From Chitinophaga qingshengii (lineage in GTDB: Bacteria > Bacteroidota > Bacteroidia > Chitinophagales > Chitinophagaceae): a stretch of 64,000 nt of DNA. Shown here in pieces: positions 56,537 to 64,000 of this stretch; the first letter of the stretch is position 1; every line of letters starts with the position of its first letter. The stretch spans positions 372,001-436,000 of the forward strand of contig NZ_JACVFC010000004.1 in the NCBI RefSeq assembly GCF_014529935.1, read 5' to 3'. A program made the position numbers and the translations under genes. Under the pieces are notes generated by a model that worked only from the letters and a program-made list of their open reading frames with translations, made no database searches and had not been told where the DNA came from.

Positions 56537-56586
56537 AATAACAGGATATAGACAACGGCTGGCCGGATAGGTCAGCCGCTGTTATT
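56537..56586. terminator. Bidirectional hairpin between anmK and ade
   Basis: Outer arms AATAACAG/CTGTTATT and an inner CGGCTG/CAGCCG stem lie between the convergent stop codons, with A/T runs on both sides. Confidence 0.7.
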
Positions 56587-56590
56587 TTGT

Positions 56591-58225
56591 TTACACCTGT
56601 ACCGGCGTAAAAGCAAATTTATCCCCGTCAAACAGGCCAAGGTCGCTGAGTTTCAGGTGAGGGATCACCAGCAATGCCATAAAGGACAAGGTCATATAAG
56701 GAGAGGCGAGGGTAGAACCCAGCTGTTTGGCCGCCTGGTCGAAATGACTGTATTGTTCCGCAATTGTATAGCCGTCCAGGTTGCTCATTAAGCCAGCCAC
56801 CGGCAGGGGCAGTACCTGTACGTTTTCCTGTTCAGCTACACTAATGCCACCCTGGTGGGTAATCACGCCATTGATGGCGGTGCAAATGCTGGCATCATCG
56901 GTACCGGCAGCAATGATATTGTGGCTGTCGTGCGCCACGGACGAAGCGATAGCCCCGCGTTGCAGCCCGAAGCCACGGATAAAGGCAATAGCCGGTGGCG
57001 CCTGCCGGTAGCGGTTTACCACCACCAGTTTGATTACATCCTGTTGGATATCGCAGGCAATGTGACCATGCGCTACGGGTAAGGTGGCTTGCAGCGCGTT
57101 GGTGATCAGCTGGCCATCCATGGCTTCCATTACCCGGACGGTGGCGGTGGTGCCGGTGGCGGGTATACGAAAATCGGCGGGCGTGGCAGGCTGGCATACG
57201 AAGTTGTTGACGACAGCCGTTTCTACAGGCTGTATCAGCGTTTTACCATGTTCCGCTACTTTGATACCCTTAATATAGGTAGCGAGGATATTAAAATCCT
57301 GCAGGTTGTCGGTGATGATAAAATCGGCAGGATCGTTCTCCCGCAGCAGGCCGGTGTCCAGCTTGTAATGCAGTACCGGGTTGACACAGGCGGCACGTAA
57401 TACCTTGAACAGGTCGATGCCTTTGGCCAGCGCCCGTTTCACCAGCTGATTGATGTGTCCTTCCACGAGGTTGTCCGGATGTTTGTCATCGCTGCAGAAC
57501 ATAATTTTTTCCGGATGGTCGTGCAGTAAGGGAATGAGTGCTTCAAAATTTTTAGCGGCGCTACCTTCGCGGATGAGTACATGCATGCCATAGGCCAGTT
57601 TCTCCCGTCCTTCTTCAAAGGTGAAACATTCGTGGTCGGTGCTGATGCCGGCTGCGATGTAGGCTTGTGCGTCTGCGCCGCGAAGACCGGGAGCGTGGCC
57701 GTCTACCGGTTTATTATATTTTTGGGCGGCGGCTATTTTAGCCATCACGTCGGGGTCCTGGTGTAGTACGCCGGGAAAGTTCATCATTTCGGTGAGGTAC
57801 CTGATGTCATCGCGTTGCAGCAGTTGCTCCACATCCGCTACACTAACGGTGGCGCCGGCTGTTTCGAACACAGTGGCAGGCACACAGGAAGGAGCGCCGA
57901 AGTTAAACTTAAAAGGTACTTTTTTGCCGTTGTCGAGCATGAATTGTACACCTTCCACTCCCATGACGTTGGCTATTTCGTGAGGATCGCTAACGGTGGA
58001 TACGGTGCCATGTACTACAGCCAGCCGCGCGAATTCAGAAGGGATCAGCATCGAGCTTTCTATATGTACATGTGCATCTGTAAACCCAGGGAGGATAAAA
58101 TGCGGATAGTCGTTGGAGTTACGAACTATCTGCCGGATGCGTCCGTCCACAATATGGAGTGTGGCGGGATATATTTCCTGTTGCAGGATGTCTACAACAT
58201 TGCCGGAGATCTGATAATGATTCAT
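56591..58225 (-). CDS. ade: Adenine deaminase
   Basis: The 544-residue amidohydrolase converts adenine to hypoxanthine. FILPGFTDAHVHIESSML near the N-terminus, VDGHAPGLRGADAQAYIAAG, FCSDDKHPDNL and AHDSHNIIAAG are the metal and active-site blocks of the Ade family. It is convergent with anmK and divergent from the LolA-like gene. Confidence 0.95.
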   Translation of the reverse strand: MNHYQISGNVVDILQQEIYPATLHIVDGRIRQIVRNSNDYPHFILPGFTDAHVHIESSMLIPSEFARLAVVHGTVSTVSDPHEIANVMGVEGVQFMLDNGKKVPFKFNFGAPSCVPATVFETAGATVSVADVEQLLQRDDIRYLTEMMNFPGVLHQDPDVMAKIAAAQKYNKPVDGHAPGLRGADAQAYIAAGISTDHECFTFEEGREKLAYGMHVLIREGSAAKNFEALIPLLHDHPEKIMFCSDDKHPDNLVEGHINQLVKRALAKGIDLFKVLRAACVNPVLHYKLDTGLLRENDPADFIITDNLQDFNILATYIKGIKVAEHGKTLIQPVETAVVNNFVCQPATPADFRIPATGTTATVRVMEAMDGQLITNALQATLPVAHGHIACDIQQDVIKLVVVNRYRQAPPAIAFIRGFGLQRGAIASSVAHDSHNIIAAGTDDASICTAINGVITHQGGISVAEQENVQVLPLPVAGLMSNLDGYTIAEQYSHFDQAAKQLGSTLASPYMTLSFMALLVIPHLKLSDLGLFDGDKFAFTPVQV

Positions 58226-58336
58226 GCCGTAAAGCTACACAATAGCCGGCATTTTCAGCGATGATGCCGCAGCTGCGCAAAGGCAGGTACGTTTTTTGGT
58301 ACCATTGGACTTTTCAAAAAAAATCAACGGTAGTTT

Positions 58337-59065
58337 ATGAGATATCTAAAAGTTTTTTCGCTGGCGGCAGGGATGGTGATCGGCAGCTTCAGTTTGCATG
58401 CCCAGACGCTGACGGAAATATTGGACAAATATACCGCCGCTATGGGCGGCACCGATAAGCTGAAAGCCATCAAAACACAATATACGGAAGGAGAGATGGA
58501 AGCGCAGGGCGTGAAAGTGCCCATCCGGAAATGGGTGAAGCAGGGCGAAGCCATGCGGGTAGAGTTTGAGGTACAGAATAGAAAGAATATACAGGTAGTG
58601 CGCAAAGACTCAGGATGGCAATATATGCCGATAACTGCCAATCCGAATGTGGAAGTAATAGAACCCAATGTACGCAAGCTGATGCAGCCACAGCTGGATG
58701 TTACGGGAGAACTGTTTGATATCACAGGCAAGGGTAAAAAAGTGGAGCTGGTAGGCAAAGATACGCTGGCCGGCGCTTCCGTATATAAGCTGAAAGTAAC
58801 TACTGCAGAAGGTATTACCGGTTTTGCCTACCTGGATGCCAATACCTTTTATCTGGTAAAGGCTACCAATGATATTGAGAACCAGGGGCATAAAGCAGAG
58901 CTGGTAACGAATTTGTCGGATTACCGGAAAACGGTGGATGGCTATGCTTATCCCGGTTTGACAGAACAGGCGTTGATAGGAGGTAATGTAAAGATCCGGA
59001 CCAACAAGGTGGAAGTGAATCCGCCGATGGCAGATTCGCTGTTTGAAAAGCCAGTGTTAAAATAG
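58337..59065 (+). CDS. Secreted LolA-like (outer membrane lipoprotein-sorting) protein
   Basis: The 242-residue protein has a signal peptide (about 1-22) and a pattern of LolA-like folds: ILDKYTAAMGGTDKLKAIKT at the start, KGKKVELVGKDTLAGASVYKL and FAYLDANTFYLVKATN. Proteins of this family bind lipids or lipoproteins, but no precise function is known. It is a single gene ending at a perfect bidirectional terminator. Confidence 0.78.
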   Translation: MRYLKVFSLAAGMVIGSFSLHAQTLTEILDKYTAAMGGTDKLKAIKTQYTEGEMEAQGVKVPIRKWVKQGEAMRVEFEVQNRKNIQVVRKDSGWQYMPITANPNVEVIEPNVRKLMQPQLDVTGELFDITGKGKKVELVGKDTLAGASVYKLKVTTAEGITGFAYLDANTFYLVKATNDIENQGHKAELVTNLSDYRKTVDGYAYPGLTEQALIGGNVKIRTNKVEVNPPMADSLFEKPVLK

Positions 59066-59066
59066 A

Positions 59067-59107
59067 AAGAAATAAGCCCGGGTCCAAAAGTCCCGGGCTT
59101 ATTTCTT
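59067..59107. terminator. Bidirectional terminator, perfect 16-bp arms
   Basis: AAGAAATAAGCCCGGG and CCCGGGCTTATTTCTT flank a 9-base loop between two convergent genes. Confidence 0.92.
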
Positions 59108-59137
59108 AATCTCCGCTCATCGGCGAAATCACGGCCA

Positions 59138-60142
59138 TTATTTGTAGCGTTTCATCATTTCTTTGGCTTCTGTAGCCAGTTTATCTGCCAGGTGCTGTGG
59201 TTCCAGTACTTTCACCTGGGCGCCATAACTCAGCAACAGCATGGTCAGTTCGGGATTGATCACCACCTGCAGCCCGATACGGCATTCCTTGCTGTTATCT
59301 GTCAGCACCTGCTGGGAAGAGTGGATAGGTTGCGACTTAATATATTTCCCTTGTCTGGGAGAGAAAGACAGCACTACTTTTTCCGGTTCTCCCTCGTGTA
59401 CGGTGATGCCGATCGCATGCTGAAAATAGCTGGCGTCATCAAAATTTTTCTCATCAAAATGTTTCATGGTAGGCCATAGCTCTACCACGCGGTCCAGCGC
59501 AAAGGTGACTACAGCGCCGCCTCTGGTTTTCTGACTTTTACCAATCAGGTAAAAGCGGTGCTGATATTCCCGCAGGTGATAAGGTTCCACCCAATGTTCC
59601 TTGGGTTCGTCGCGGTCAAAGCTCTGGTAGGCGATACGGATCACTTCCAGGTTTTTGATAGCGTCTACGATATCGGGGATAAACTGCGCGCCTTTGTATT
59701 GGGAGGTGCGGGTGAATTTAATGAGCCCTTTGTGTTGGAGGGCTTCCCGGTTCATTTTGAGGCTCGCGGCTATTTTGAGGATAGCGTCTTCAAACTGTTG
59801 CACAACGGGCAGGCTGCGGAATTGTTCGAGTATACCGATAGCGATTTCCAGTCCCTGCAGGTCAGCTTCCTCAATAGGGATATTGCTGATAGAGAAGGAG
59901 TCATCCGCATACCGGTAGGTGCGGCTGCTACGGTCATACACGATAGGCGCCATATAATTGAGCTCCGGGTCCTGGCGCATGTCCTGAATATCTTTCTGGA
60001 TAGTGCGGGTAGAAATTACCGCGTCCATTTTTTCAGATACATATTCAATCAGGTTTTCCAGGGTGGGTTTAGGCAGCCTTTTATTGCGCAAACGCTCGTC
60101 TATCCAGCGATAGCGCGAAACTGCGTCCTTGTTTTTTGGCAC
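59138..60142 (-). CDS. WYL-domain transcriptional regulator
   Basis: The 334-residue protein has an N-terminal winged helix (YRWIDERLRNKRLPKPTLENL), a middle part and the WYL domain with EPYHLREYQHRFYLIGKS. WYL proteins bind nucleotides or nucleic acids as effectors. I chose the GTG at 60142 (VPKNKDAVSRYRW), because upstream in-frame codons are not family-like and this matches homologue length. It is divergent from the hypothetical gene at 60285, and that gene may be a target. Confidence 0.87.
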   Translation of the reverse strand: MPKNKDAVSRYRWIDERLRNKRLPKPTLENLIEYVSEKMDAVISTRTIQKDIQDMRQDPELNYMAPIVYDRSSRTYRYADDSFSISNIPIEEADLQGLEIAIGILEQFRSLPVVQQFEDAILKIAASLKMNREALQHKGLIKFTRTSQYKGAQFIPDIVDAIKNLEVIRIAYQSFDRDEPKEHWVEPYHLREYQHRFYLIGKSQKTRGGAVVTFALDRVVELWPTMKHFDEKNFDDASYFQHAIGITVHEGEPEKVVLSFSPRQGKYIKSQPIHSSQQVLTDNSKECRIGLQVVINPELTMLLLSYGAQVKVLEPQHLADKLATEAKEMMKRYK

Positions 60143-60252
60143 AAGCGTAAAATTTAGGCTTAAAAATAAGCATTTCCCGACTTTAGGGCAGAACGATAAA
60201 AAAAATTTCACACGTTGTTGTCACTACGCAAATCCCTTGCGTGAGGAGCAGG

Positions 60253-60260
60253 TAGCTTTG
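60253..60260 (+). promoter_or_regulatory. Putative -7 box for the gene at 60285
   Basis: TAGCTTTG matches TAnnTTTG and lies 24 bp before the start. Just upstream (60227-60239) CGCAA and TTGCG form a small dyad that could be an operator; -33 is not clear. Confidence 0.45.
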
Positions 60261-60284
60261 TATTGTTATCAAAAGCTGATAGTT

Positions 60285-60890
60285 ATGAGTAAAACACATA
60301 CAGCAACAGCAACTATGCAAATGCAGGCCATTTCAGTGGGCCAAATCATTATGGACGATTCCAACTATCTGACATTATGGGGTCATGTGCAGCAGGATGG
60401 CGTGTGGTATCCTTGTGATCTTGTAACTACTTATGAAGTAATGAATACAATGTTAAGGTACAGCCAGGAGAAAAATGATGCCGTACAAATGACCATTGTG
60501 AAGCGGTTGGAAGCGATGCACCAGGTGCCTGAACTGATTGATCTGGAAGAAGAGCTGGGTGGCGCCGTGGTTTTTGATAACATGGCTTTTTATATGAGCA
60601 GGCCGGAACACCATGAATGGGAGATCTGTGCGGATGATGCCTGTTATTTTATCCAGAAAGTGGTAGTGATGCCGGTAACCCCTCCGGTTCCGCCGGCGCG
60701 TGCTGCCCTGACGGAAAAAATGGAGGAATGCCTGCATACCCTCCGCGCCAAATTTGACCTGTACCTTGGATTTATTGAAATAGACCTGGAAGAGGAAGCT
60801 GCCCGTCTAAAAGCCGGCCTGGCCGACGATCTTAGCTTTAGTACGGCTTATTATGCCTGGCAGCTCCATCTTTCTGATCATCCTGAGTGA
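60285..60890 (+). CDS. Hypothetical protein divergent from the WYL regulator
   Basis: The 201-residue soluble protein is acidic with helical segments (SVGQIIMDDSNYLTLWGHVQ, ELIDLEEELGGAVVFDNMAFY, and the C-terminal LYLGFIEIDLEEEAARL). No domain is recognised and there is no signal peptide. The start is ATG 60285, because the upstream frame lies in the promoter region. Its position opposite a WYL regulator hints at control by it. Confidence 0.7.
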   Translation: MSKTHTATATMQMQAISVGQIIMDDSNYLTLWGHVQQDGVWYPCDLVTTYEVMNTMLRYSQEKNDAVQMTIVKRLEAMHQVPELIDLEEELGGAVVFDNMAFYMSRPEHHEWEICADDACYFIQKVVVMPVTPPVPPARAALTEKMEECLHTLRAKFDLYLGFIEIDLEEEAARLKAGLADDLSFSTAYYAWQLHLSDHPE

Positions 60891-61367
60891 GAACCCCGTT
60901 TTTCATCCGGATGTTTGTAAAACCCCGTCCATTGTCCCTTTAACCTACGAAGTATCCTTGTTTGTTAGTTCCATTAAATCCCGTTGATTGAATCCTGTTT
61001 GTTTGCCCCTGTTTGTTGACCCCAAAAACCTATTTATGACCTAGCCATTCATCTGTAGTGTTTAACCCCTCTCATCCATTGTTACCCCCGAAGGGCAGGC
61101 TGAGTATGCCAACTAATGTGCGCGGCCTGCCCCTAACCATCCCTACCGGTACCCCATCTGCTGCCCTCCCTGGTTTTCATACCAGGAGGGTGCCCGGTCG
61201 GACTCGCTGAGATGAGAACGAAATGAGAATGAGATTAAAAAAATGACACTTATCAACCCCTGTTTATCCAGTTCTTAAAAAAAAGCGATAAAAAAGAGAA
61301 AAAGTTCCTTTAAAGTCTATAATTTTTGTAGGAAAATGCTATTTTTGATCAAGTAAATTGTGAAACT
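60891..61367 (+). other. Non-coding stretch with repeated TGTTTGTT words and two hairpins
   Basis: No supportable gene is seen. Repeated words CTTGTTTGTT, CTGTTTGTTT and CTGTTTGTTG occur at 60955-61020. GGGCAGGC/GCCTGCCC (61092-61132 region) and CCCTCCCTGG/CCAGGAGGG (61163-61195 region) are inverted pairs. GGGTGCCC...CTGAGATG (61188-61215) resembles the 5' half of a TPP riboswitch, but the 3' half is missing. The peroxiredoxin promoter lies at the end. Confidence 0.5.
61340..61347 (+). promoter_or_regulatory. Putative -7 box for the peroxiredoxin
   Basis: TATTTTTG matches TAnnTTTG, 20 bp before the start codon. Confidence 0.5.
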
Positions 61368-62003
61368 ATGAGTTTAAGACTGGGCGATACTGCTCCCAAT
61401 TTCAAAGCTAAGACCACAATAGGGGAAATAGATTTCTACGAATATCTCGGCGATAGCTGGGGCGTACTCTTCTCTCATCCTGCTGATTTTACCCCTGTTT
61501 GTACAACTGAATTGGGTAAAACGGCTTTATTAAATGGCGAATTTGCCAAAAGAAACGTTAAAGTGCTGGCACTCAGCGTAGATCCGCTGGATAAACATAT
61601 GAGCTGGATAGGAGATATTAACGAAACACAACATTGTGACGTAACTTTTCCTATTATTGCAGATGAAGACAAAACAGTGGCCAACCTCTACGGTATGATC
61701 CACCCGAACGCTTCAGAAACATTTACAGTAAGATCCTTGTTTATCATCGGTCCGGATAAAAAAGTAAAACTGACCATCACTTACCCGGCTTCTACCGGCA
61801 GGAACTTCAACGAAGTTTTACGCGTGATCGACTCCCTGCAACTCACAGCCAAATACAGCGTGGCAACACCGGCTGACTGGAAAGACGGAGAAGATGTAAT
61901 AGTGACAGCTGCAGTGGCAACCGCTGATATACCGGAACGTTTTCCGAAAGGGCATAAAATTATTAAGCCTTATCTGAGAACAACACCACAGCCTAACAAG
62001 TAA
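61368..62003 (+). CDS. 1-Cys (Prx6-type) peroxiredoxin
   Basis: The 211-residue protein reduces hydroperoxides. The peroxidatic Cys45 is in HPADFTPVCTTELG, and RSLFIIGPDKKVKL and the C-terminal dimer part (ADWKDGEDVIV) are those of the Prx6 subfamily, which lacks the second conserved C-terminal cysteine. It is monocistronic, with two hairpins following. It is the second peroxiredoxin in the window besides bcp. Confidence 0.94.
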   Translation: MSLRLGDTAPNFKAKTTIGEIDFYEYLGDSWGVLFSHPADFTPVCTTELGKTALLNGEFAKRNVKVLALSVDPLDKHMSWIGDINETQHCDVTFPIIADEDKTVANLYGMIHPNASETFTVRSLFIIGPDKKVKLTITYPASTGRNFNEVLRVIDSLQLTAKYSVATPADWKDGEDVIVTAAVATADIPERFPKGHKIIKPYLRTTPQPNK

Positions 62004-62021
62004 AAAACGACACAACAGGAA

Positions 62022-62056
62022 GCCGGGCTACTACACCACCAGGTCCCGGTTTTTCA
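62022..62056 (+). terminator. First terminator after the peroxiredoxin
   Basis: GCCGGG and CCCGGT form a short stem with a long loop, followed by TTTTTC. Confidence 0.5.
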
Positions 62057-62095
62057 TGATAAGAGTTTTTAATGGTTGGTTTTTGATTTTTACGA

Positions 62096-62120
62096 AGCGG
62101 GGATTTTTCCCCGTTTTTTT
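62096..62120 (+). terminator. Second terminator after the peroxiredoxin
   Basis: GCGGGGA and TCCCCG with a T loop, followed by TTTTTTTA. A clear intrinsic terminator. Confidence 0.85.
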
Positions 62121-62203
62121 ATTTTCATATTTTGAAATTTTAATATTTGTGTTTCGGCGTAGTAGTTCTTTCATTCCCGCCACGTGACTACTTTCAGATA
62201 AAC

Positions 62204-62234
62204 AAAAAAGCCCGCCGGCATAATGCCAACGGGC
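62204..62234 (-). terminator. Terminator of the pseudouridine synthase genes
   Basis: GCCCG-GGCAT and ATGCC-CGGGC pair with two small mismatches, followed on the minus strand by TTTTTTG. Between 62240 and 62339 lies only an AT-rich stretch with repeated CCCAAAATCC words and no gene. Confidence 0.75.
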
Positions 62235-62339
62235 CAGTATTAAACCAAAAAAACTTCTGTCCTATTTCATCCTTCATGGTATCCGAAATTCCGGATTCCC
62301 AAAATCCAGAAATTTCAAAATCCCAAAATCCCTAAATGA

Positions 62340-63059
62340 TTACCGTTGCTTCCGCAATTGATTCACCACCGCACTGATATCCTTCGGCAGCGGCGCCTCT
62401 ACGGTATAAGTCTTACCAGACGGATCTTTGAACACCAGCATGGCAGCATGCAACGCCAGGCGGGATAACAGCGGACGTTCCTCTTCAGTATGCTTACCCA
62501 GCTTGAACTTTTTCTTGATGGATGATAACAACACCGGTTGCGCACTGCCATACAACTCATCTACTGCAATCGGGTGACCGAGATGTTTCATATGTACCCT
62601 GATCTGGTGGGTACGGCCGGTATGGATCCGCCACTTCACCAGGCTGTACAGACCAAAAGACTCCAACACTTCATAGTCGGTGAGAGAGGCTTTGCCTTTA
62701 CGGTTGGTGACCATCTTGCCTTTCTGCACAGGATGTTCCATAATGCCTTCATTCACAGAACCCTTCGGCGGATTCGGTTCTCCATGCACCAGTCCCAGAT
62801 AATACTTCTCTACATCGCGGCTTTCAAACAGCTGGGAGAAATATTTATGGGCTGCTTCGTTGCGGGCAAACAGTATAATACCACTCGTGTCGCGGTCCAA
62901 CCGGTGCACGGTGAAGATTTCCCCGTATGCTTTTTTCATCACCGCTATCAAAGACGTCAGCTCATTATCGTGCCGGTCCGGCAGCGTTAGCATGCCGGAC
63001 GGCTTATTCACCACCACAAAATCAGGTGTTTCCAGTAAAATATGCTCTTGTAATCGCAC
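62340..63059 (-). CDS. RluA family pseudouridine synthase
   Basis: The 239-residue protein has the RluA catalytic motif VHRLDRDTSG (Asp55) and GRTHQIRVHM, LGHPI. It lacks an S4 domain, so it belongs to the short branch. RNA target not determined. It starts 3 bp after the RsuA-type gene. Confidence 0.93.
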   Translation of the reverse strand: MRLQEHILLETPDFVVVNKPSGMLTLPDRHDNELTSLIAVMKKAYGEIFTVHRLDRDTSGIILFARNEAAHKYFSQLFESRDVEKYYLGLVHGEPNPPKGSVNEGIMEHPVQKGKMVTNRKGKASLTDYEVLESFGLYSLVKWRIHTGRTHQIRVHMKHLGHPIAVDELYGSAQPVLLSSIKKKFKLGKHTEEERPLLSRLALHAAMLVFKDPSGKTYTVEAPLPKDISAVVNQLRKQR

Positions 63060-63062
63060 CAG

Positions 63063-64000
63063 TTATTTTTTAAAATGTTTCAGCAGGATCACTTCCTTTT
63101 CGTTGAGGTAACGCCATTGGCCACGGTTCAACGTTTTTTTGGTGAGGCCGGCATACATCACGCGGTCCAGCTTTTCCACATTATAGGAGAGGTGCTCGAA
63201 AATACGGCGGACGATACGGTTTTTACCGCTATGGATCTCAATACCAATCTGCTTTTTGTCCTTGGGATCTACATAACCCAACGCATCTACGTAGGCTACG
63301 CCGTCTTCCAGGGTAAGCCCGGCAACGATTTGTTCAAAGTCGGCTTTGGTAAGCGGTTTGTCGAGTTCTACCTGGTATATCTTTTTGATATTGTGTTTGG
63401 GATGAGCCAGTGTCTGCGCCAGTTCACCATCGTTGGTGAGCAGCAACAATCCGGAAGTATTGCGGTCCAGACGGCCTACCGGATATACCCTTTCTTCACC
63501 GGTAGCATCCTTGATCAGGTCCATCACGGTTTTACGTCCTTCCGGATCTTCCGTGGTAGTGATAAACCCTTTGGGTTTGTTGAGCAGGATGTACATCAGA
63601 TTTTTGGTCAGGTTGATTTTTTTGTCCGCCAGCGTTACAGTGTCGGCGCCGGTCACTTTGGTAGCCGGCTCCAGTACTACTTTCCCGTTAACGGTTACTT
63701 TACCTTCCTTGATAAAGTCCACCGCTTTACGGCGAGAGCAGAGGCCGCAGTGGGCAATGTATTTGTTCAGCGGCATTTCGCCGGGAGCGAAGCTGCTTTC
63801 TTTGTTTTCTTTTTTATTCCTGGAAAAATCAGTGTTGCCGATGTTCTCAGCGTCTTCTTTGGGACTTTTTTTATGACGGCCAAACTCAGGGCGGCTTTTG
63901 CCTCCGGTTTTGGAAGCCATGCGTCTTTCCTGTTTATCAGTAAAACGGTCGTTGGTGCGGTCAAAGAATTTTTTACGGTTGAAGCCACTGGGTGTTTCCT
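63063..64000 (-). CDS. RsuA/RluB-type pseudouridine synthase, 5' end cut by window edge
   Basis: The protein has an S4 domain (LNKYIAHCGLCSRRKAVDFI) and the catalytic domain with VYPVGRLDRNTSGLLLLTNDGEL. An ATG at 63920 gives 285 residues, but the same frame is open to the window edge with ETPSGFNRKKFFDRTNDRF and more; this part is basic and polar. Long basic N-terminal extensions are seen on Bacteroidota members of the family, so the real start may lie outside the window. It acts on rRNA, with the site unknown. Confidence 0.88.
   Translation of the reverse strand, partial: ETPSGFNRKKFFDRTNDRFTDKQERRMASKTGGKSRPEFGRHKKSPKEDAENIGNTDFSRNKKENKESSFAPGEMPLNKYIAHCGLCSRRKAVDFIKEGKVTVNGKVVLEPATKVTGADTVTLADKKINLTKNLMYILLNKPKGFITTTEDPEGRKTVMDLIKDATGEERVYPVGRLDRNTSGLLLLTNDGELAQTLAHPKHNIKKIYQVELDKPLTKADFEQIVAGLTLEDGVAYVDALGYVDPKDKKQIGIEIHSGKNRIVRRIFEHLSYNVEKLDRVMYAGLTKKTLNRGQWRYLNEKEVILLKHFKK

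Noticed and set aside
61188..61230. TPP riboswitch-like motif (GGGTGCCC and CTGAGATG)
   Set aside because: The 3' half (CCTGATC...GGTAATGC-type segment) is absent and the downstream gene is a peroxiredoxin, not thiamine-related.

Overview
The window looks like a chromosomal segment of a Bacteroidota bacterium, most likely a member of Chitinophagaceae (Chitinophaga-like). This is inferred from a type IX secretion/gliding cluster (gldA, gldJ, porU, porV and a PorP/SprF-like protein), a bacillithiol gene (bshA), families typical of the phylum (DUF4292, DUF2807, DUF502, DUF1015 beside serC), and -7 promoter boxes of the Bacteroidota form TAnnTTTG. No rRNA, tRNA, insertion sequence, prophage or CRISPR array was seen. 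Almost all of it is core-genome housekeeping content, with about 58 coding regions, including one cut by each window edge.

Layout. 1-8.5 kb (minus strand): YceI-like lipoprotein fragment, PaaN dehydrogenase, TPR protein, degenerate CPBP membrane protein, DUF1015, serC, a zinc phospholipase C/S1-P1-type protein and DUF502. 8.6-15.5 kb: a tetR-tolC-MFP-RND efflux operon with a well-formed promoter and overlapping operator. 15.8-18.4 kb: a kynureninase gene broken by an in-frame TAG, followed 9 bp later by an unusual protein with about 23 Tyr-Asp/Asn-Arg-polyGly repeats fused to a 2H phosphoesterase domain. 18.6-31 kb: mixed genes including a frameshifted DUF2807 lipoprotein gene, BI-1, korA, a Gfo/Idh/MocA dehydrogenase with an MFS nucleoside-type permease, nth, a DivIC-like gene, eno and gldA.

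31-40 kb: an M23 peptidase, bcp, and the T9SS group gldJ / porU / porV. 40-46.6 kb: ispF, dut, a TPR lipoprotein, a DUF4292 lipoprotein and two tandem EnvC-like proteins with degenerate LytM domains. 46.6-60 kb: bshA, M28 peptidase, an RsmI-like methyltransferase, EI24 protein, PorP/SprF, upp, a VWA protein, anmK, ade, a LolA-like protein and a WYL regulator. 60-64 kb: a hypothetical protein, a roughly 480 bp non-coding stretch, a 1-Cys peroxiredoxin and two adjacent pseudouridine synthases.

The most unusual points are the RGG-like/2H phosphoesterase fusion, the kynU amber codon and the DUF2807 frameshift (decay or sequence errors), and a set of long, nearly perfect inverted repeats that fill intergenic gaps. 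One of these has 39-bp perfect arms that run exactly from the stop codon of bcp to the stop codon of gldJ. I do not see a clearly new multi-gene system; the repeat-rich 2H phosphoesterase and the stop-to-stop palindromes are the best candidates for undescribed biology.
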